Source: Acidobacteriota bacterium (GTDB lineage Bacteria; Acidobacteriota; Terriglobia; Bryobacterales; Bryobacteraceae). From it: 38,911 nt of DNA. The stretch spans positions 1 to 38,911 of the forward strand of contig JAJYCN010000011.1 of NCBI GenBank assembly GCA_021778335.1. The letters are read 5' to 3'. Of this stretch, positions 25,143 through 32,981 are shown piece after piece. The number at the start of each line of letters is the position of its first letter. Position 1 is the stretch's first letter. The notes under the pieces were generated by a model. It was not told the DNA's origin and did no database searches. It was given only the letters and a program-made list of their open reading frames with translations. The translations under genes were made by a program, and so were the position numbers.

Positions 25143-25203
25143 CGCCCCCACATCCCATCCCACCCCCAATCGGCGATAAGATAGGCCGCAAAGGAGCCGT
25201 CAC

Positions 25204-26367
25204 ATGCAGCCATTCGCCTCACCCTCCCGCCGCGATATTCTCGCCGCCGCCGCCGCGCTCGCCGTTCCCTCCGTCGCCCGCGCCAGCGCCCCGGTCAGCC
25301 CCGTCTCGCTCATCCGCTGCACCTCCTACGACGACTTCTCCACCCCCCTCGCCACCGCCTTCGACAAAATCGGCGGCATCGGCACCCTCGTCCGCGGCAA
25401 AACCGTCGCCTTGAAACTCAACCTCACCGGCAACCCCGCCCGCTTCCCGCTCACCCCCGACATCCCCTATCGCACCGACGCCCGCACCGTCGCCGCCACC
25501 GTCCACCTGCTCGCCCGCAACGGAGCCCGCCGCGTCCGCATCATCGAAAGCTTCTTCCCCGCCTCCCAGGACCTCGCCCTCTGGGCCCGCTACGGCCTCG
25601 ACGTTAACGCCATCGGCAACCTCGGCGTCCCCGTCGAATGGATCAACGTCCAGAACCGCGGCCCCTACAAAAACTACGCCCGCCTCAAAGTCCCCTTCGG
25701 CGGCTACGTCTTCCCCGCCTATCACATCAACCAGGCCTTCACCGAGTGCGACGTCTACGCCTCCCTCTCGAAACTCAAAAACCACTGGCTCGCCGGCGTC
25801 ACCATGTCCATCAAAAACAACTTCGGTGACACGCCCTGCTCCCTCTATGGCGGCGACTGCGGCCCCGACGGCAACGAAAACCCCACCAAGGAGCGCGGCC
25901 CCGTCTGCCACAACGGCACAACCAAACCCCCCGCCGGCGTCGACGCTGAAATCGACCCCGCCTCGCCCCGCGACCCCGGCTACCGCGTCCCCCGCATCGC
26001 CGTCGAGCAGGCCGCCATCCGCCCTATCGACCTCGCCATCGTCGACGGCGTCGACACCGTCCGGGGCGGGGAAGGCCCCTGGCTCAAAGGACTCGACCGG
26101 ATGCACCCCCACGTCATCCTCGCCGGCCGCAACCCCGTCTGCGTCGACTCCGTCGGTATGGGTGTCATGAGTTACTCCCCGCAAGCCACTCGCGGCCAGG
26201 CCCCCTTCGTCCGCGGCGACAACCCGCTCAAACTCGCCGAAGAAGCCGGTCTCGGCTCAACCGACCTCAACCGCATCGACATCCGCGGCCTCAAACTCGC
26301 CGGCGCCCGTATCGACTTCGGTCCCGGCCCCGTCGGCAAAACGCTCAAAGAACTCGGCGCCGCCTGA
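25204..26367 (+). CDS. Tat-exported DUF362-domain protein
   Basis: This is a 387-residue protein with a twin-arginine signal (SRRDILAAAAALAVPSVARA, about 8-27), so it is exported folded. The body matches the DUF362 family: LVRGKTVALKLNLTGNP near residue 61, RTDARTVAATVHLLARNGA, then SLSKLKNHWLAGVTMSIKN and ILAGRNPVCVDSVGMGVMSY. The biochemical role of DUF362 is not established; it is often found fused or close to iron-sulfur proteins. Here no CxxCxxC cluster motif is seen, but two Cys (PCSLYGGDCG) and a third (PVCHNG) lie in a loop near 215-240. The ribosome site AAAGGAG with 7-base spacing fixes the ATG at 25204. The GH26 gene follows after 13 bases, probably in the same operon. Confidence 0.9.
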   Translation: MQPFASPSRRDILAAAAALAVPSVARASAPVSPVSLIRCTSYDDFSTPLATAFDKIGGIGTLVRGKTVALKLNLTGNPARFPLTPDIPYRTDARTVAATVHLLARNGARRVRIIESFFPASQDLALWARYGLDVNAIGNLGVPVEWINVQNRGPYKNYARLKVPFGGYVFPAYHINQAFTECDVYASLSKLKNHWLAGVTMSIKNNFGDTPCSLYGGDCGPDGNENPTKERGPVCHNGTTKPPAGVDAEIDPASPRDPGYRVPRIAVEQAAIRPIDLAIVDGVDTVRGGEGPWLKGLDRMHPHVILAGRNPVCVDSVGMGVMSYSPQATRGQAPFVRGDNPLKLAEEAGLGSTDLNRIDIRGLKLAGARIDFGPGPVGKTLKELGAA

Positions 26368-26380
26368 CCCGCGCCCAGGC

Positions 26381-27814
26381 ATGTCGCGTTTCCTCAGCTT
26401 CGCGCCGCTGCTTCTGCTCATCGCCGCCGGAGCACTCTACTCGCAAACTCCGAACCCCGCCCAACGCCGCCAAATCCAGGAAGAACTGCGCACCCTCAAA
26501 CAGCGTCTCGCCGCCCACTACGCGAGCGACCTCCCGCCGGACCAAATCCAGCAGCGCATCGACCAGCTCCAGCAGCAACTCGATCAACTCGGCCCCGCGC
26601 CTCCATTCACCGGCCGCCCGATCTCCTCTCGCCCCAGCCCTATCGCGCCGCCGCCCTGCGTCCCCGTTAATCCCAACGCCACCCCCGAAGCCCGCGCCGT
26701 CCTTCAGAAGATCTGCGACGTCTCGGGCAAAGCCATCCTCACCGGACAGCACAACTACCCCAACGAGCGGAACCTCGACACCGAAGCCATCCACACCCTC
26801 ACCGGCAAATACCCCGCCATCTGGGGCTCCGATTTCGGCTTCACTTCCGGTGAAGACCAGGACGCGATCACCCACCGCGACCTCATGATCCAGGAAGCCA
26901 GGCGCCAATACGCCGCCGGCTCCATCGTCTACCTCTGCTGGCACATGATGCGTCCCACCGACGACGAACCCGGCCAGCCCGGCGCAAGCTGGTCCGGCAG
27001 CGTGCAAGCCAAACTCACCGACGATCAGTGGCTCGAACTCATCACCTCCGACTCGCCCCTCCACCAGCGCTGGGAAAAATACATGGACACCGCCGCCGGA
27101 TACCTGAAGCAGCTTCAGGACGCACACATCCCCGTCCTCTTCCGGCCCATGCACGAAAATAACGGCTCGTTCTTCTGGTGGGGCGGCCGTCCCGGCCCCT
27201 ACGGCACGGCCGAACTCTACCGCGAAGTCTACAACCGCATGGTGAACGTCCATCACCTCGACAACCTCGTCTGGGTCTGGAACCAGAACGGACCCGCGCC
27301 CGGCGGCCAGTTCTACGATTTTTTCCCCGGCCCCCAGTATTGCGACATCGTCAGCTACGACAACTACCGCACCCTCGACGATCGCTACTACCAGGAGATC
27401 CTCACCATCGCAAACGGCAAACCCATCGCCCTCGGTGAAGTCGGCACGCCCCCGCCGCCCGAACTCCTCGCCGCCCAACCCAAGTGGGCCTTCTACATGA
27501 CCTGGGCCGGCATGTCCGGCGCCACGCCGCCGTTCCGCCGCGCCGCCCCCGGCGGCGACTCCCCCGATCCCGAGCCTCATCCCATCCCCATCCCCGCCAA
27601 CGCCACGCCCGATCAACTCCGCGCCATCATCCAGCAACTCGAGCAGCAAACCCCCGGCCCCTACCACCCGCCGTTCTATCCCATCCCCGCCGCCGCCACC
27701 CCCGACCTGCTCCGCCGCATCGCCGACCGCCTCGAACCCGGCCCCGGCAACGCCCTCAAAGCCATCTACGACGACCCCTACTACCTCAAACGCGGCGACC
27801 CAATCCCGAAATAA
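26381..27814 (+). CDS. Exported GH26-family glycosidase (beta-mannanase-like) with internal repeat insert
   Basis: This is a 477-residue glycoside hydrolase of family 26, which cleaves beta-mannan or related glycans with retention. The signal peptide (about 1-21) is followed by a Gln-rich coiled coil (about 28-71; QIQEELRTLKQRL). The TIM barrel begins near 105 (AILTGQHNYPNE). The acid/base is E259 in FRPMHENNG and the nucleophile is E353 in IALGEVG. Aromatic residues FFWWGGR (264-270) line the substrate site. The last barrel segment (LKAIYDDPYYLKRGD, 459-473) is separated from the body by about 75 residues rich in Pro (381-458). That insert contains two copies of an IPAxATPDxLRxI module. The gene is 13 bases after the DUF362 gene. 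The substrate is inferred from family only. Confidence 0.9.
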   Translation: MSRFLSFAPLLLLIAAGALYSQTPNPAQRRQIQEELRTLKQRLAAHYASDLPPDQIQQRIDQLQQQLDQLGPAPPFTGRPISSRPSPIAPPPCVPVNPNATPEARAVLQKICDVSGKAILTGQHNYPNERNLDTEAIHTLTGKYPAIWGSDFGFTSGEDQDAITHRDLMIQEARRQYAAGSIVYLCWHMMRPTDDEPGQPGASWSGSVQAKLTDDQWLELITSDSPLHQRWEKYMDTAAGYLKQLQDAHIPVLFRPMHENNGSFFWWGGRPGPYGTAELYREVYNRMVNVHHLDNLVWVWNQNGPAPGGQFYDFFPGPQYCDIVSYDNYRTLDDRYYQEILTIANGKPIALGEVGTPPPPELLAAQPKWAFYMTWAGMSGATPPFRRAAPGGDSPDPEPHPIPIPANATPDQLRAIIQQLEQQTPGPYHPPFYPIPAAATPDLLRRIADRLEPGPGNALKAIYDDPYYLKRGDPIPK

Positions 27815-27880
27815 CGCAACGCCCGCAAGGGAGTCGGTTATTTTCGCAATGGGCGACTCGCTGCTACCAACCCGGACCGC

Positions 27881-27955
27881 AACCGAGCCGCGACCGCGAG
27901 GGAGCGTCTCCTCCCTCTCGCCTACTTCACCGGAGCCCCAACCATGACTTTCAAC
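27881..27955 (+). repeat. Dispersed intergenic repeat, copy D
   Basis: AACCGAGCCGCGACCGCGAG (27881-27900) is the core. GAGGGAG (27898-27904) pairs with CTCCCTC (27911-27917) around a 6-base loop. The stretch 27929-27955 (ACCGGAGCCC, then CTTTCAAC) matches copy A. A further partial match, CGCCCGCAAGGGAGTCGG (27820-27837), lies just upstream in the same 175-base gap between GH26 and the dehydrogenase gene. Confidence 0.6.
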
Positions 27956-27989
27956 CCCGCCAACCCCGTCCGCTATATTGGTGCCTGCG

Positions 27990-29033
27990 ATGACTTTCCC
28001 CTACGCGGCCCTCGCCGCCTTCGCCCAGGAGCTGCTCGAACGCTCCGGCGTCCCCACCGACAAAGCCAATCTCGTAGCCGTCTCTCTCACCGCCTCCAAC
28101 CTCCGCGGCGTCGACTCCCACGGCCTCCAGCTTCTGCCCCAATATCTCGAGCAGATCAAAGCCGGCAACATCCAACCCGAATCCGGCGGCCGCATCCTCT
28201 CCGAAAGCGGAGCCTGTCTCCTCTTCGACGGCGAGCGCGCCTTCGGCCAACACGTCGCCGCTGTCTGTTCCGACCACGCCGTTCGCCTAAGCCAGGCCCA
28301 CGGACTCGGCATGGCCGTCGCCCGCGAGTCCAACCACTACGGCGCCGCCGCCTTCTGGAGCCAGCGCATCGCCGATGCCGGCTGCATCGGCATCACCGTC
28401 TGCAACGCAAGCTCCCTCGTCGCTCCCTGGCAGGGCAAGCAGCCGCGTCTCGGCACCAACCCCATCAGCGTCGCCATCCCCGGCCCGCGCCGCTGGCTCC
28501 TCGACATGGCCACCACCACCGTCGCCATGAACAAAATCGTCAACGCCTCCCTCTCCGGCCGCGAAACCATCCCGTCCGGCTGGGCCATGGATGCCGAAGG
28601 CAACCCGACTACCTCCACCCCCGTCGCCATTAAAGGCCTCCTCATGCCACTCGGCGGCTATAAAGGCAGCGGTCTCGCCATGATGGTCGAAATCCTCTGC
28701 GCCGTCTTAAGCAGCGGCGCCATGAGCACCGAAGTCGGCGGCGTCTACAACCGCGCCAAACCCATGCGCACCTCGCAGATGTTCCTCGCGATCGACCCCA
28801 CCCGGTTCCTCCCCATGGACTCTCTCGCCGAGCGCATGACGCAACTCGTCGCGATGATGAAGTCCTCCGCCCCCGCCGAAGGCTTCGACGAAGTGATGGT
28901 CGCCGGCGACCCCGAATGGCGCATCGAAGAACAACGCCGCCGCGACGGTATCCCGCTCTCCGACGGAGCCTGGAAAGCCCTCTGCGAAGCAGCCGCTTCC
29001 CTCAACGTGCCCTTGCCCTCGCCCGCCAGCTAA
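27990..29033 (+). CDS. Ldh2-type NAD(P)-dependent malate/lactate/sulfolactate dehydrogenase
   Basis: This is a cytoplasmic oxidoreductase of the MDH/LDH2 family, unrelated to the classic mdh at 1-398. It is 347 residues. Family marks in order are LRGVDSHGLQLLPQYLEQIK, ESNHYGAAAFWSQRI with the catalytic His, DMATTTVAMNKI, and PLGGYKGSGLAMMVEILCAV, which contacts the cofactor. The substrate is a 2-hydroxy acid (malate, lactate, ureidoglycolate or sulfolactate) and cannot be fixed from sequence. The ATG at 27990 matches the family's short leader. In-frame TTG (27978) and GTG (27981) codons just upstream are possible. No clear ribosome site is seen. The xseB gene follows 9 bases after the stop, so this gene may head the xseB-nadK chain. 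Confidence 0.9.
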   Translation: MTFPYAALAAFAQELLERSGVPTDKANLVAVSLTASNLRGVDSHGLQLLPQYLEQIKAGNIQPESGGRILSESGACLLFDGERAFGQHVAAVCSDHAVRLSQAHGLGMAVARESNHYGAAAFWSQRIADAGCIGITVCNASSLVAPWQGKQPRLGTNPISVAIPGPRRWLLDMATTTVAMNKIVNASLSGRETIPSGWAMDAEGNPTTSTPVAIKGLLMPLGGYKGSGLAMMVEILCAVLSSGAMSTEVGGVYNRAKPMRTSQMFLAIDPTRFLPMDSLAERMTQLVAMMKSSAPAEGFDEVMVAGDPEWRIEEQRRRDGIPLSDGAWKALCEAAASLNVPLPSPAS

Positions 29034-29042
29034 AATAAGGCG

Positions 29043-29285
29043 ATGCCCGAGCCCGAACCTCTGCGGGAAAATTTCGAAGCGGGCCTCAAGCAACTCGAGG
29101 CCATCGTCAAGGAAATGGAGTCGGGCGACCTCCCGCTCGAAAAGTCCATCGAGCTGTTCGAAAAAGGCATCCGCCTCAGCGAGCGCTGCCGCAAGCAACT
29201 CGAAGAGGCCGAAACCAAAGTCGAGATCCTCCTTAAAAAGGGCGACAAGGTGCAACCCGAACCCTTCGAGCCCCGTTCCGCATGA
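29043..29285 (+). CDS. xseB: Exodeoxyribonuclease VII small subunit
   Basis: XseB forms the stalk of exonuclease VII with the large subunit XseA and degrades single-stranded DNA. The 80-residue protein has the two-helix hairpin typical of the family: FEAGLKQLEAIVKEMESGDL, LPLEKSIELFEKGIRLSERC and CRKQLEEAETKVEILLKKGD, plus an acidic tail. xseA is not in the window. The start ATG is preceded by TAAGG. A TAAAAT hexamer overlapping the upstream stop lies 6 bases away and might also serve as a -10. The stop overlaps the ispA start by 4 bases (ATGA), the usual coupling of these genes. Confidence 0.93.
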   Translation: MPEPEPLRENFEAGLKQLEAIVKEMESGDLPLEKSIELFEKGIRLSERCRKQLEEAETKVEILLKKGDKVQPEPFEPRSA

Positions 29286-30163
29286 CCCTAGCCGAATACC
29301 TCACCGCGCAGCAGCGCCGCATCGACCATACTCTCGACCGCCTCGTTCCGGCCGAATCCACGCCGCCCGAAACCATCCACAAGGCGATGCGCTACTCCCT
29401 CTTCGCCGGAGGCAAGCGCATCCGCCCGCTCCTGTGTCTCGCCGCCTCCGAAGCCGTCGCCGATTTCACCCCCGGCATCGAAGAAGTCGCCTCCTCGCTC
29501 GAACTAATTCACACCTACTCGCTCATCCACGACGATCTGCCCGCCCTCGATAACGACGACCTCCGCCGCGGCCGCCCCACCTGCCACAAAGTCTTCGGCG
29601 AAGCCATGGCCATCCTCGCCGGCGATTCCCTCCTCACCCTCGCCTTCGAAGTCCTGGCAAACTCGCCCGGTGACGACACCCGCCGTGCCCGCCTGGTGGG
29701 CGAACTCGCCCGCGCCTCCGGAACCGTCGATGGCATGATCGCCGGCCAGGTCCTCGACATCGAAAGCGAAGGCGCCGAGCCCTCCGCCCCTCTCCTCGCC
29801 TCCATCCACCACGCCAAAACCGGAGCCCTCCTCCGCGCCAGCCTCCGCTTCGGAGCCGTCCAGTCGAGCGCAAGCGAGGAGCAACTCGAAGCCCTCTCCA
29901 GCTTCGGCGCCCACATCGGCCTCGCCTTCCAGATCGTCGACGACCTCCTCGATGTCGAAGAATCCACCGCCGCCCTCGGCAAAACCGCCGGCAAGGACGC
30001 CGCCCAGGGCAAAGTCACCTTCCCCGCCGTCTACGGCATCGAACGCTCCCACGCCATGGCCGAGGAAGAACGCCTCGAAGCGCACCTCGCGCTTCGCCCC
30101 TTCGACGAACGCGCCGAGCGCCTCCGCGAGCTCGCCGACTTCATCGTCCGGCGCAAGGCCTGA
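29282..30163 (+). CDS. ispA: Farnesyl/geranyl diphosphate synthase, short-chain polyprenyl synthetase
   Basis: This enzyme condenses isopentenyl diphosphate with allylic diphosphates to make C15 (or C20) prenyl chains for quinones and lipid carriers. It is 293 residues. GGKRIRP (43-49) binds IPP. The first Asp-rich motif is DDLPALD (84-90), with the two-residue insertion of bacterial FPP synthases. The second is DDLLD (220-224), and GKTAGKDAAQGK follows. Chain length is not certain from sequence; the residues just before the first motif (HTYSLIH) fit FPP or GGPP. It overlaps xseB by 4 bases and tlyA follows after 6. A dxs gene, which often sits between ispA and tlyA, is absent. Confidence 0.93.
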   Translation: MTLAEYLTAQQRRIDHTLDRLVPAESTPPETIHKAMRYSLFAGGKRIRPLLCLAASEAVADFTPGIEEVASSLELIHTYSLIHDDLPALDNDDLRRGRPTCHKVFGEAMAILAGDSLLTLAFEVLANSPGDDTRRARLVGELARASGTVDGMIAGQVLDIESEGAEPSAPLLASIHHAKTGALLRASLRFGAVQSSASEEQLEALSSFGAHIGLAFQIVDDLLDVEESTAALGKTAGKDAAQGKVTFPAVYGIERSHAMAEEERLEAHLALRPFDERAERLRELADFIVRRKA

Positions 30164-30169
30164 ACCAAA

Positions 30170-30919
30170 ATGCCCGCGCGGCGCAGGCTCGACCAACTCC
30201 TGGTCGATCGCTCCCTCGCCCCCACCCGCGAAAAAGCCAAGGCCCTCATCCTCGCCCGCCAGGTCCTCGTCAACGGCCAACCCGCCGGCAAACCCGGCCA
30301 CGAAATCGACGCGGAGTCCGTCATCGAACTCCTCCGCCCGCTCCCCTACGTCAGCCGCGCCGGCGCCAAACTCGAAGCCGCCCTCGACCACTTCCACATC
30401 TCCCCCGCCGGCCGCATTTGCATCGACATCGGCTCCTCCACCGGCGGCTTCACCGACTGCCTCCTCCAGCGCGGCGCCAAACTCGTCTACTCGATCGACA
30501 CCGGAACCGGCCAGCTCGACTGGAAACTCCGCAACGACCCCCGCGTCGTCGTCCGCGAACGCACCAACGCGCGCTATCTGTCCCCGTCCGATTTTCCCCA
30601 GCTTCCCGATCTCGCCGTTTGCGACGTGAGCTTCATTTCCGTAACAATGATCCTTCCCGCTTTAGATGGAATTCTGCGCGCCTCGCGCGAGCGGCAGGGG
30701 GGAAAGAGCGAGTTGGTCATCTTAGTCAAACCTCAGTTCGAGCTCGAGCGAAAATCCGTCGGCCCGGGCGGCATCGTCCGCGACCCCGCCCTCCACGAAC
30801 GCGCCTGCCGCCGCGTCGCCGAAGCCGTCTCCGCGCTCGGCTGCCAATGCGCCATCATCCCCAGCCCCGTCCTCGGCGCCGAGGGCAACCAGGAGTTTCT
30901 CTTATATGGCGCGTGTTAA
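30170..30919 (+). CDS. tlyA: TlyA-family rRNA 2'-O-methyltransferase (S4 domain)
   Basis: This is an RNA methyltransferase that, by homology, methylates the 2'-hydroxyl of rRNA nucleotides (16S and 23S in mycobacteria). Some relatives are annotated as hemolysin A, which is doubtful. It is 249 residues. An N-terminal S4 RNA-binding domain (about 4-60; RLDQLLVDRSLAPTREKAKA) is followed by a SAM-binding Rossmann domain with YVSRAGAKLEAAL and CIDIGSSTGGFTDCLLQRGA (84-103). CDVSFISVT is the family motif near 160, and the C-terminal part contains LVKPQFE. The last 14 bases overlap nadK. Its place between ispA and nadK is widely conserved in bacteria, which supports the call. Confidence 0.93.
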   Translation: MPARRRLDQLLVDRSLAPTREKAKALILARQVLVNGQPAGKPGHEIDAESVIELLRPLPYVSRAGAKLEAALDHFHISPAGRICIDIGSSTGGFTDCLLQRGAKLVYSIDTGTGQLDWKLRNDPRVVVRERTNARYLSPSDFPQLPDLAVCDVSFISVTMILPALDGILRASRERQGGKSELVILVKPQFELERKSVGPGGIVRDPALHERACRRVAEAVSALGCQCAIIPSPVLGAEGNQEFLLYGAC

Positions 30920-31769
30920 GTCCGCCGCCCTCATGACCAAGCCGGGCGCGCCCGCCGCCTACGTCCTGCTGCCCAAGCTCATCGAGTTCTTCGCGCACCA
31001 CGGCGTCCAGGTCCGCTACGACGATCAGACCGCCCAGTATCTCCGCAGCACCCTCGGCGAGCCCCGCGAACAAATCGTCGAAGGCGCCGACTTGGTCGTC
31101 GTCCTCGGCGGCGACGGCACCCTCCTCAGCGCCGCCCGCGCCGTCGGCGGCCGCGAAACCCCCATCTTCGCCGTCAACCTCGGCGGCCTCGGCTTCCTCA
31201 CCACCATCCCCGTCGAGGACCTCTACCCCGAACTCGAACGCGCCATCAACAACGAACAGCGCACCGCCGCCCACCGCATGCTCACCTGCCAGGTCCTCCG
31301 CGGCGGCCACCTCCTCGCCTCTTACGAAGCCTTGAACGACATCGTCATCACCAAGGCCTCCATCGCCCGCATGATCGACGTCGAAACCCACGTCGACTCC
31401 CACTACGTCTGCACCTACAAAGCCGACGGCCTCATCGTCAGCACCCCTACCGGTTCCACCGCCTACTCGCTCTCCGCCGGCGGACCCATCATCTACCCCG
31501 CCGTCGCCAGCCTCGGCATCACCCCCATCTGCCCCCACACCCTCACCAATCGCCCCGTCATTGTCCCCGACACCTCCGTCATCCAGATGCGCAACCTCGC
31601 CGAGGACGAATCCGCCTTCCTCACCATCGACGGCCAGATCGGCGGCCCGCTCAAACGCGACGACCTCGTCCTCTGCCGCCGCTCCGAACACTCCGTCCAT
31701 CTCGTCCGCCCGCCCCGACAGCTTTTCTTCGACGTCCTCCGCCAGAAGCTCAAATGGGGCGAGCGGTGA
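30906..31769 (+). CDS. nadK: NAD kinase
   Basis: NAD kinase phosphorylates NAD to NADP in the cytoplasm. It is 287 residues. The GGDGT nucleotide/phosphate motif is at 68-72, NLGGLGFLT is at about 90-98, and the conserved NDIVITK and STPTGSTAYSLSAGGPI segments bind NAD. No signal or membrane segment is present. The ATG lies inside the end of tlyA, a 14-base overlap in another frame, and its own end overlaps the symporter gene by 16 bases. The chain is therefore tightly coupled. Confidence 0.95.
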   Translation: MARVKSAALMTKPGAPAAYVLLPKLIEFFAHHGVQVRYDDQTAQYLRSTLGEPREQIVEGADLVVVLGGDGTLLSAARAVGGRETPIFAVNLGGLGFLTTIPVEDLYPELERAINNEQRTAAHRMLTCQVLRGGHLLASYEALNDIVITKASIARMIDVETHVDSHYVCTYKADGLIVSTPTGSTAYSLSAGGPIIYPAVASLGITPICPHTLTNRPVIVPDTSVIQMRNLAEDESAFLTIDGQIGGPLKRDDLVLCRRSEHSVHLVRPPRQLFFDVLRQKLKWGER

Positions 31770-32977
31770 AGCGCCCCTCGCTGACATTCTGGATCGTCTT
31801 CGCCATGGCCGCCGGCATCCTCACCGGCGTCTTCTTCCCCAACGCCTCCCGCGGCGCCTGGATGAGCCTCCTCGCCACGGTCTTCCTCCGCCTCATCCGC
31901 TCCATCATCGCGCCCCTGCTCTTCGGTTCCCTCGTCGCCGGCCTCGCCGGCAGCGGCAGCCTCAAAACCATGGGCCGCGTCGGCCTGAAAGCGCTCGTCT
32001 ACTTTGAAGTCGTCACCACATTCGCCCTCGCCGTCGGCCTCGCCGCCGTCAACATCGCCCGCCCCGGCGCCGGCGTGCAAATCCAAAGCGCCGCCGCAAC
32101 CACCGCCGCGCCCGCGCCCATCTCGTTCCCCTCGCTGGTCGAGCACGCCTTCCCCGCAAGCATCGCCGACGCCTGGGCTCGCGGCGACGTGCTCGAAATA
32201 GTCGTCTTCGCGCTGCTGTTCGGAGCCGCCGCCTCCGCCGCCGGAGCCAAAGCCCGCCCCGTCGTCGACTTCTGCGCCGCACTCGCCGAAACGATGTTCC
32301 GCTACACGCGCTACGTCATGTACACCGCGCCCTTCGGTGTCTTCGGCGCCATGGCCGCGGCCATCGGCAAGAACGGCCCCGGCGTGCTGATCGGACTCGG
32401 CAAGCTCCTCCTCACCCTCTACGTCGCGCTCGCCGTCTTCGTCCTCTGCGTCCTGCTCCCCGCCGCCCTGCTCGCCCGCGTCCCCTTGCGCCCGTTCATC
32501 CACGCCGTCCGCGAGCCCTTCCTCATCGCCTTCTCCACTTCAGCCAGCGAAGCCGCGCTCCCCCTCGCGCTCGAAAACATGGAAACCCTCGGCGTGCCCA
32601 ATCACATCGCCGCCTTCGTCATCCCCGCCGGCTACAGCTTCAACCTCGACGGAAGCACGCTCTATCTCGCCCTCGCCGCCATGTTCGTCGCCCAGGCCGC
32701 CAACGCGCCCATGCCCCTCGGCCGCCAACTCGCCCTGATGGTCACGCTCATGCTCACCAGCAAAGGCGTAGGCGGCGTGCCCCGCGCCGCGCTCGTCATC
32801 CTCGCCGGAACCCTCGCCTCGTTCCAACTCCCCGCCGAAGGCGTCGCCGTCCTCCTCGGCGCGGACGTCCTCCTCGACATGGTCCGCACTTCGGTAAACG
32901 TTCTTGGCAACTGCCTGGCCTCCGCCGTAGTCGCCCGTTGGGAAGGCGTGAAGCTCGCCGCTTCCTCCGCGGCCTGA
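31754..32977 (+). CDS. Dicarboxylate/amino acid:cation symporter (DAACS family)
   Basis: This is an inner-membrane secondary carrier for glutamate, aspartate or C4-dicarboxylates driven by H+ or Na+. It is 407 residues with about eight hydrophobic segments and two re-entrant loops. Family marks are IRSIIAPLLFGSLVAGLAG near residue 50, the Ser-rich hairpin STSASEAALPLALENME (about 257-273) and GYSFNLDGSTLYLALAAMFV (about 286-305). TSKGVGGVPRAALVILAGTL (about 330-349) and DVLLDMVRTSVNVLGNCLAS form the substrate/cation site. An Ala/Pro insertion near 110-130 is somewhat longer than usual. The ATG at 31754 overlaps nadK by 16 bases; a GTG at 31766 is an alternative. Its place behind nadK is unusual, since recN often occupies this position. 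It converges with the PLP-enzyme gene with only 4 bases between stops. Confidence 0.92.
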   Translation: MGRAVKRPSLTFWIVFAMAAGILTGVFFPNASRGAWMSLLATVFLRLIRSIIAPLLFGSLVAGLAGSGSLKTMGRVGLKALVYFEVVTTFALAVGLAAVNIARPGAGVQIQSAAATTAAPAPISFPSLVEHAFPASIADAWARGDVLEIVVFALLFGAAASAAGAKARPVVDFCAALAETMFRYTRYVMYTAPFGVFGAMAAAIGKNGPGVLIGLGKLLLTLYVALAVFVLCVLLPAALLARVPLRPFIHAVREPFLIAFSTSASEAALPLALENMETLGVPNHIAAFVIPAGYSFNLDGSTLYLALAAMFVAQAANAPMPLGRQLALMVTLMLTSKGVGGVPRAALVILAGTLASFQLPAEGVAVLLGADVLLDMVRTSVNVLGNCLASAVVARWEGVKLAASSAA

Positions 32978-32981
32978 TTTC

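Larger units (their letters stand above)
24814..25203. other. 390-base divergent intergenic region
   Basis: No gene is supported here. The region contains repeat copy C (24987-25022) and an 8-unit heptamer array (25087-25142). A strongly pyrimidine-rich + strand runs from about 25047 to 25170. A ribosome site, AAAGGAG, lies 7 bases before the DUF362 start at 25204. The stretch GGCCGCAAAGGAGCCGTCAC (25184-25203) that carries this site resembles the tail of the repeat core. Confidence 0.6.

Noticed and set aside
27826-27860. Intrinsic terminator after the GH26 gene
   Set aside because: GAGTCG and CGACTC can pair, but the loop is 17 bases and no U-run follows the stem.
27944-28633. Plus-strand frame starting in repeat copy D and overlapping the Ldh2 gene
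   Set aside because: It is Arg/Pro-rich and out of frame with the well-supported dehydrogenase. Its start lies in the repeat and is not conserved in copy A.
30170-30919. Hemolysin
   Set aside because: The TlyA family is often labelled so, but the S4 and SAM-binding motifs and the ispA-nadK context indicate an RNA methyltransferase.
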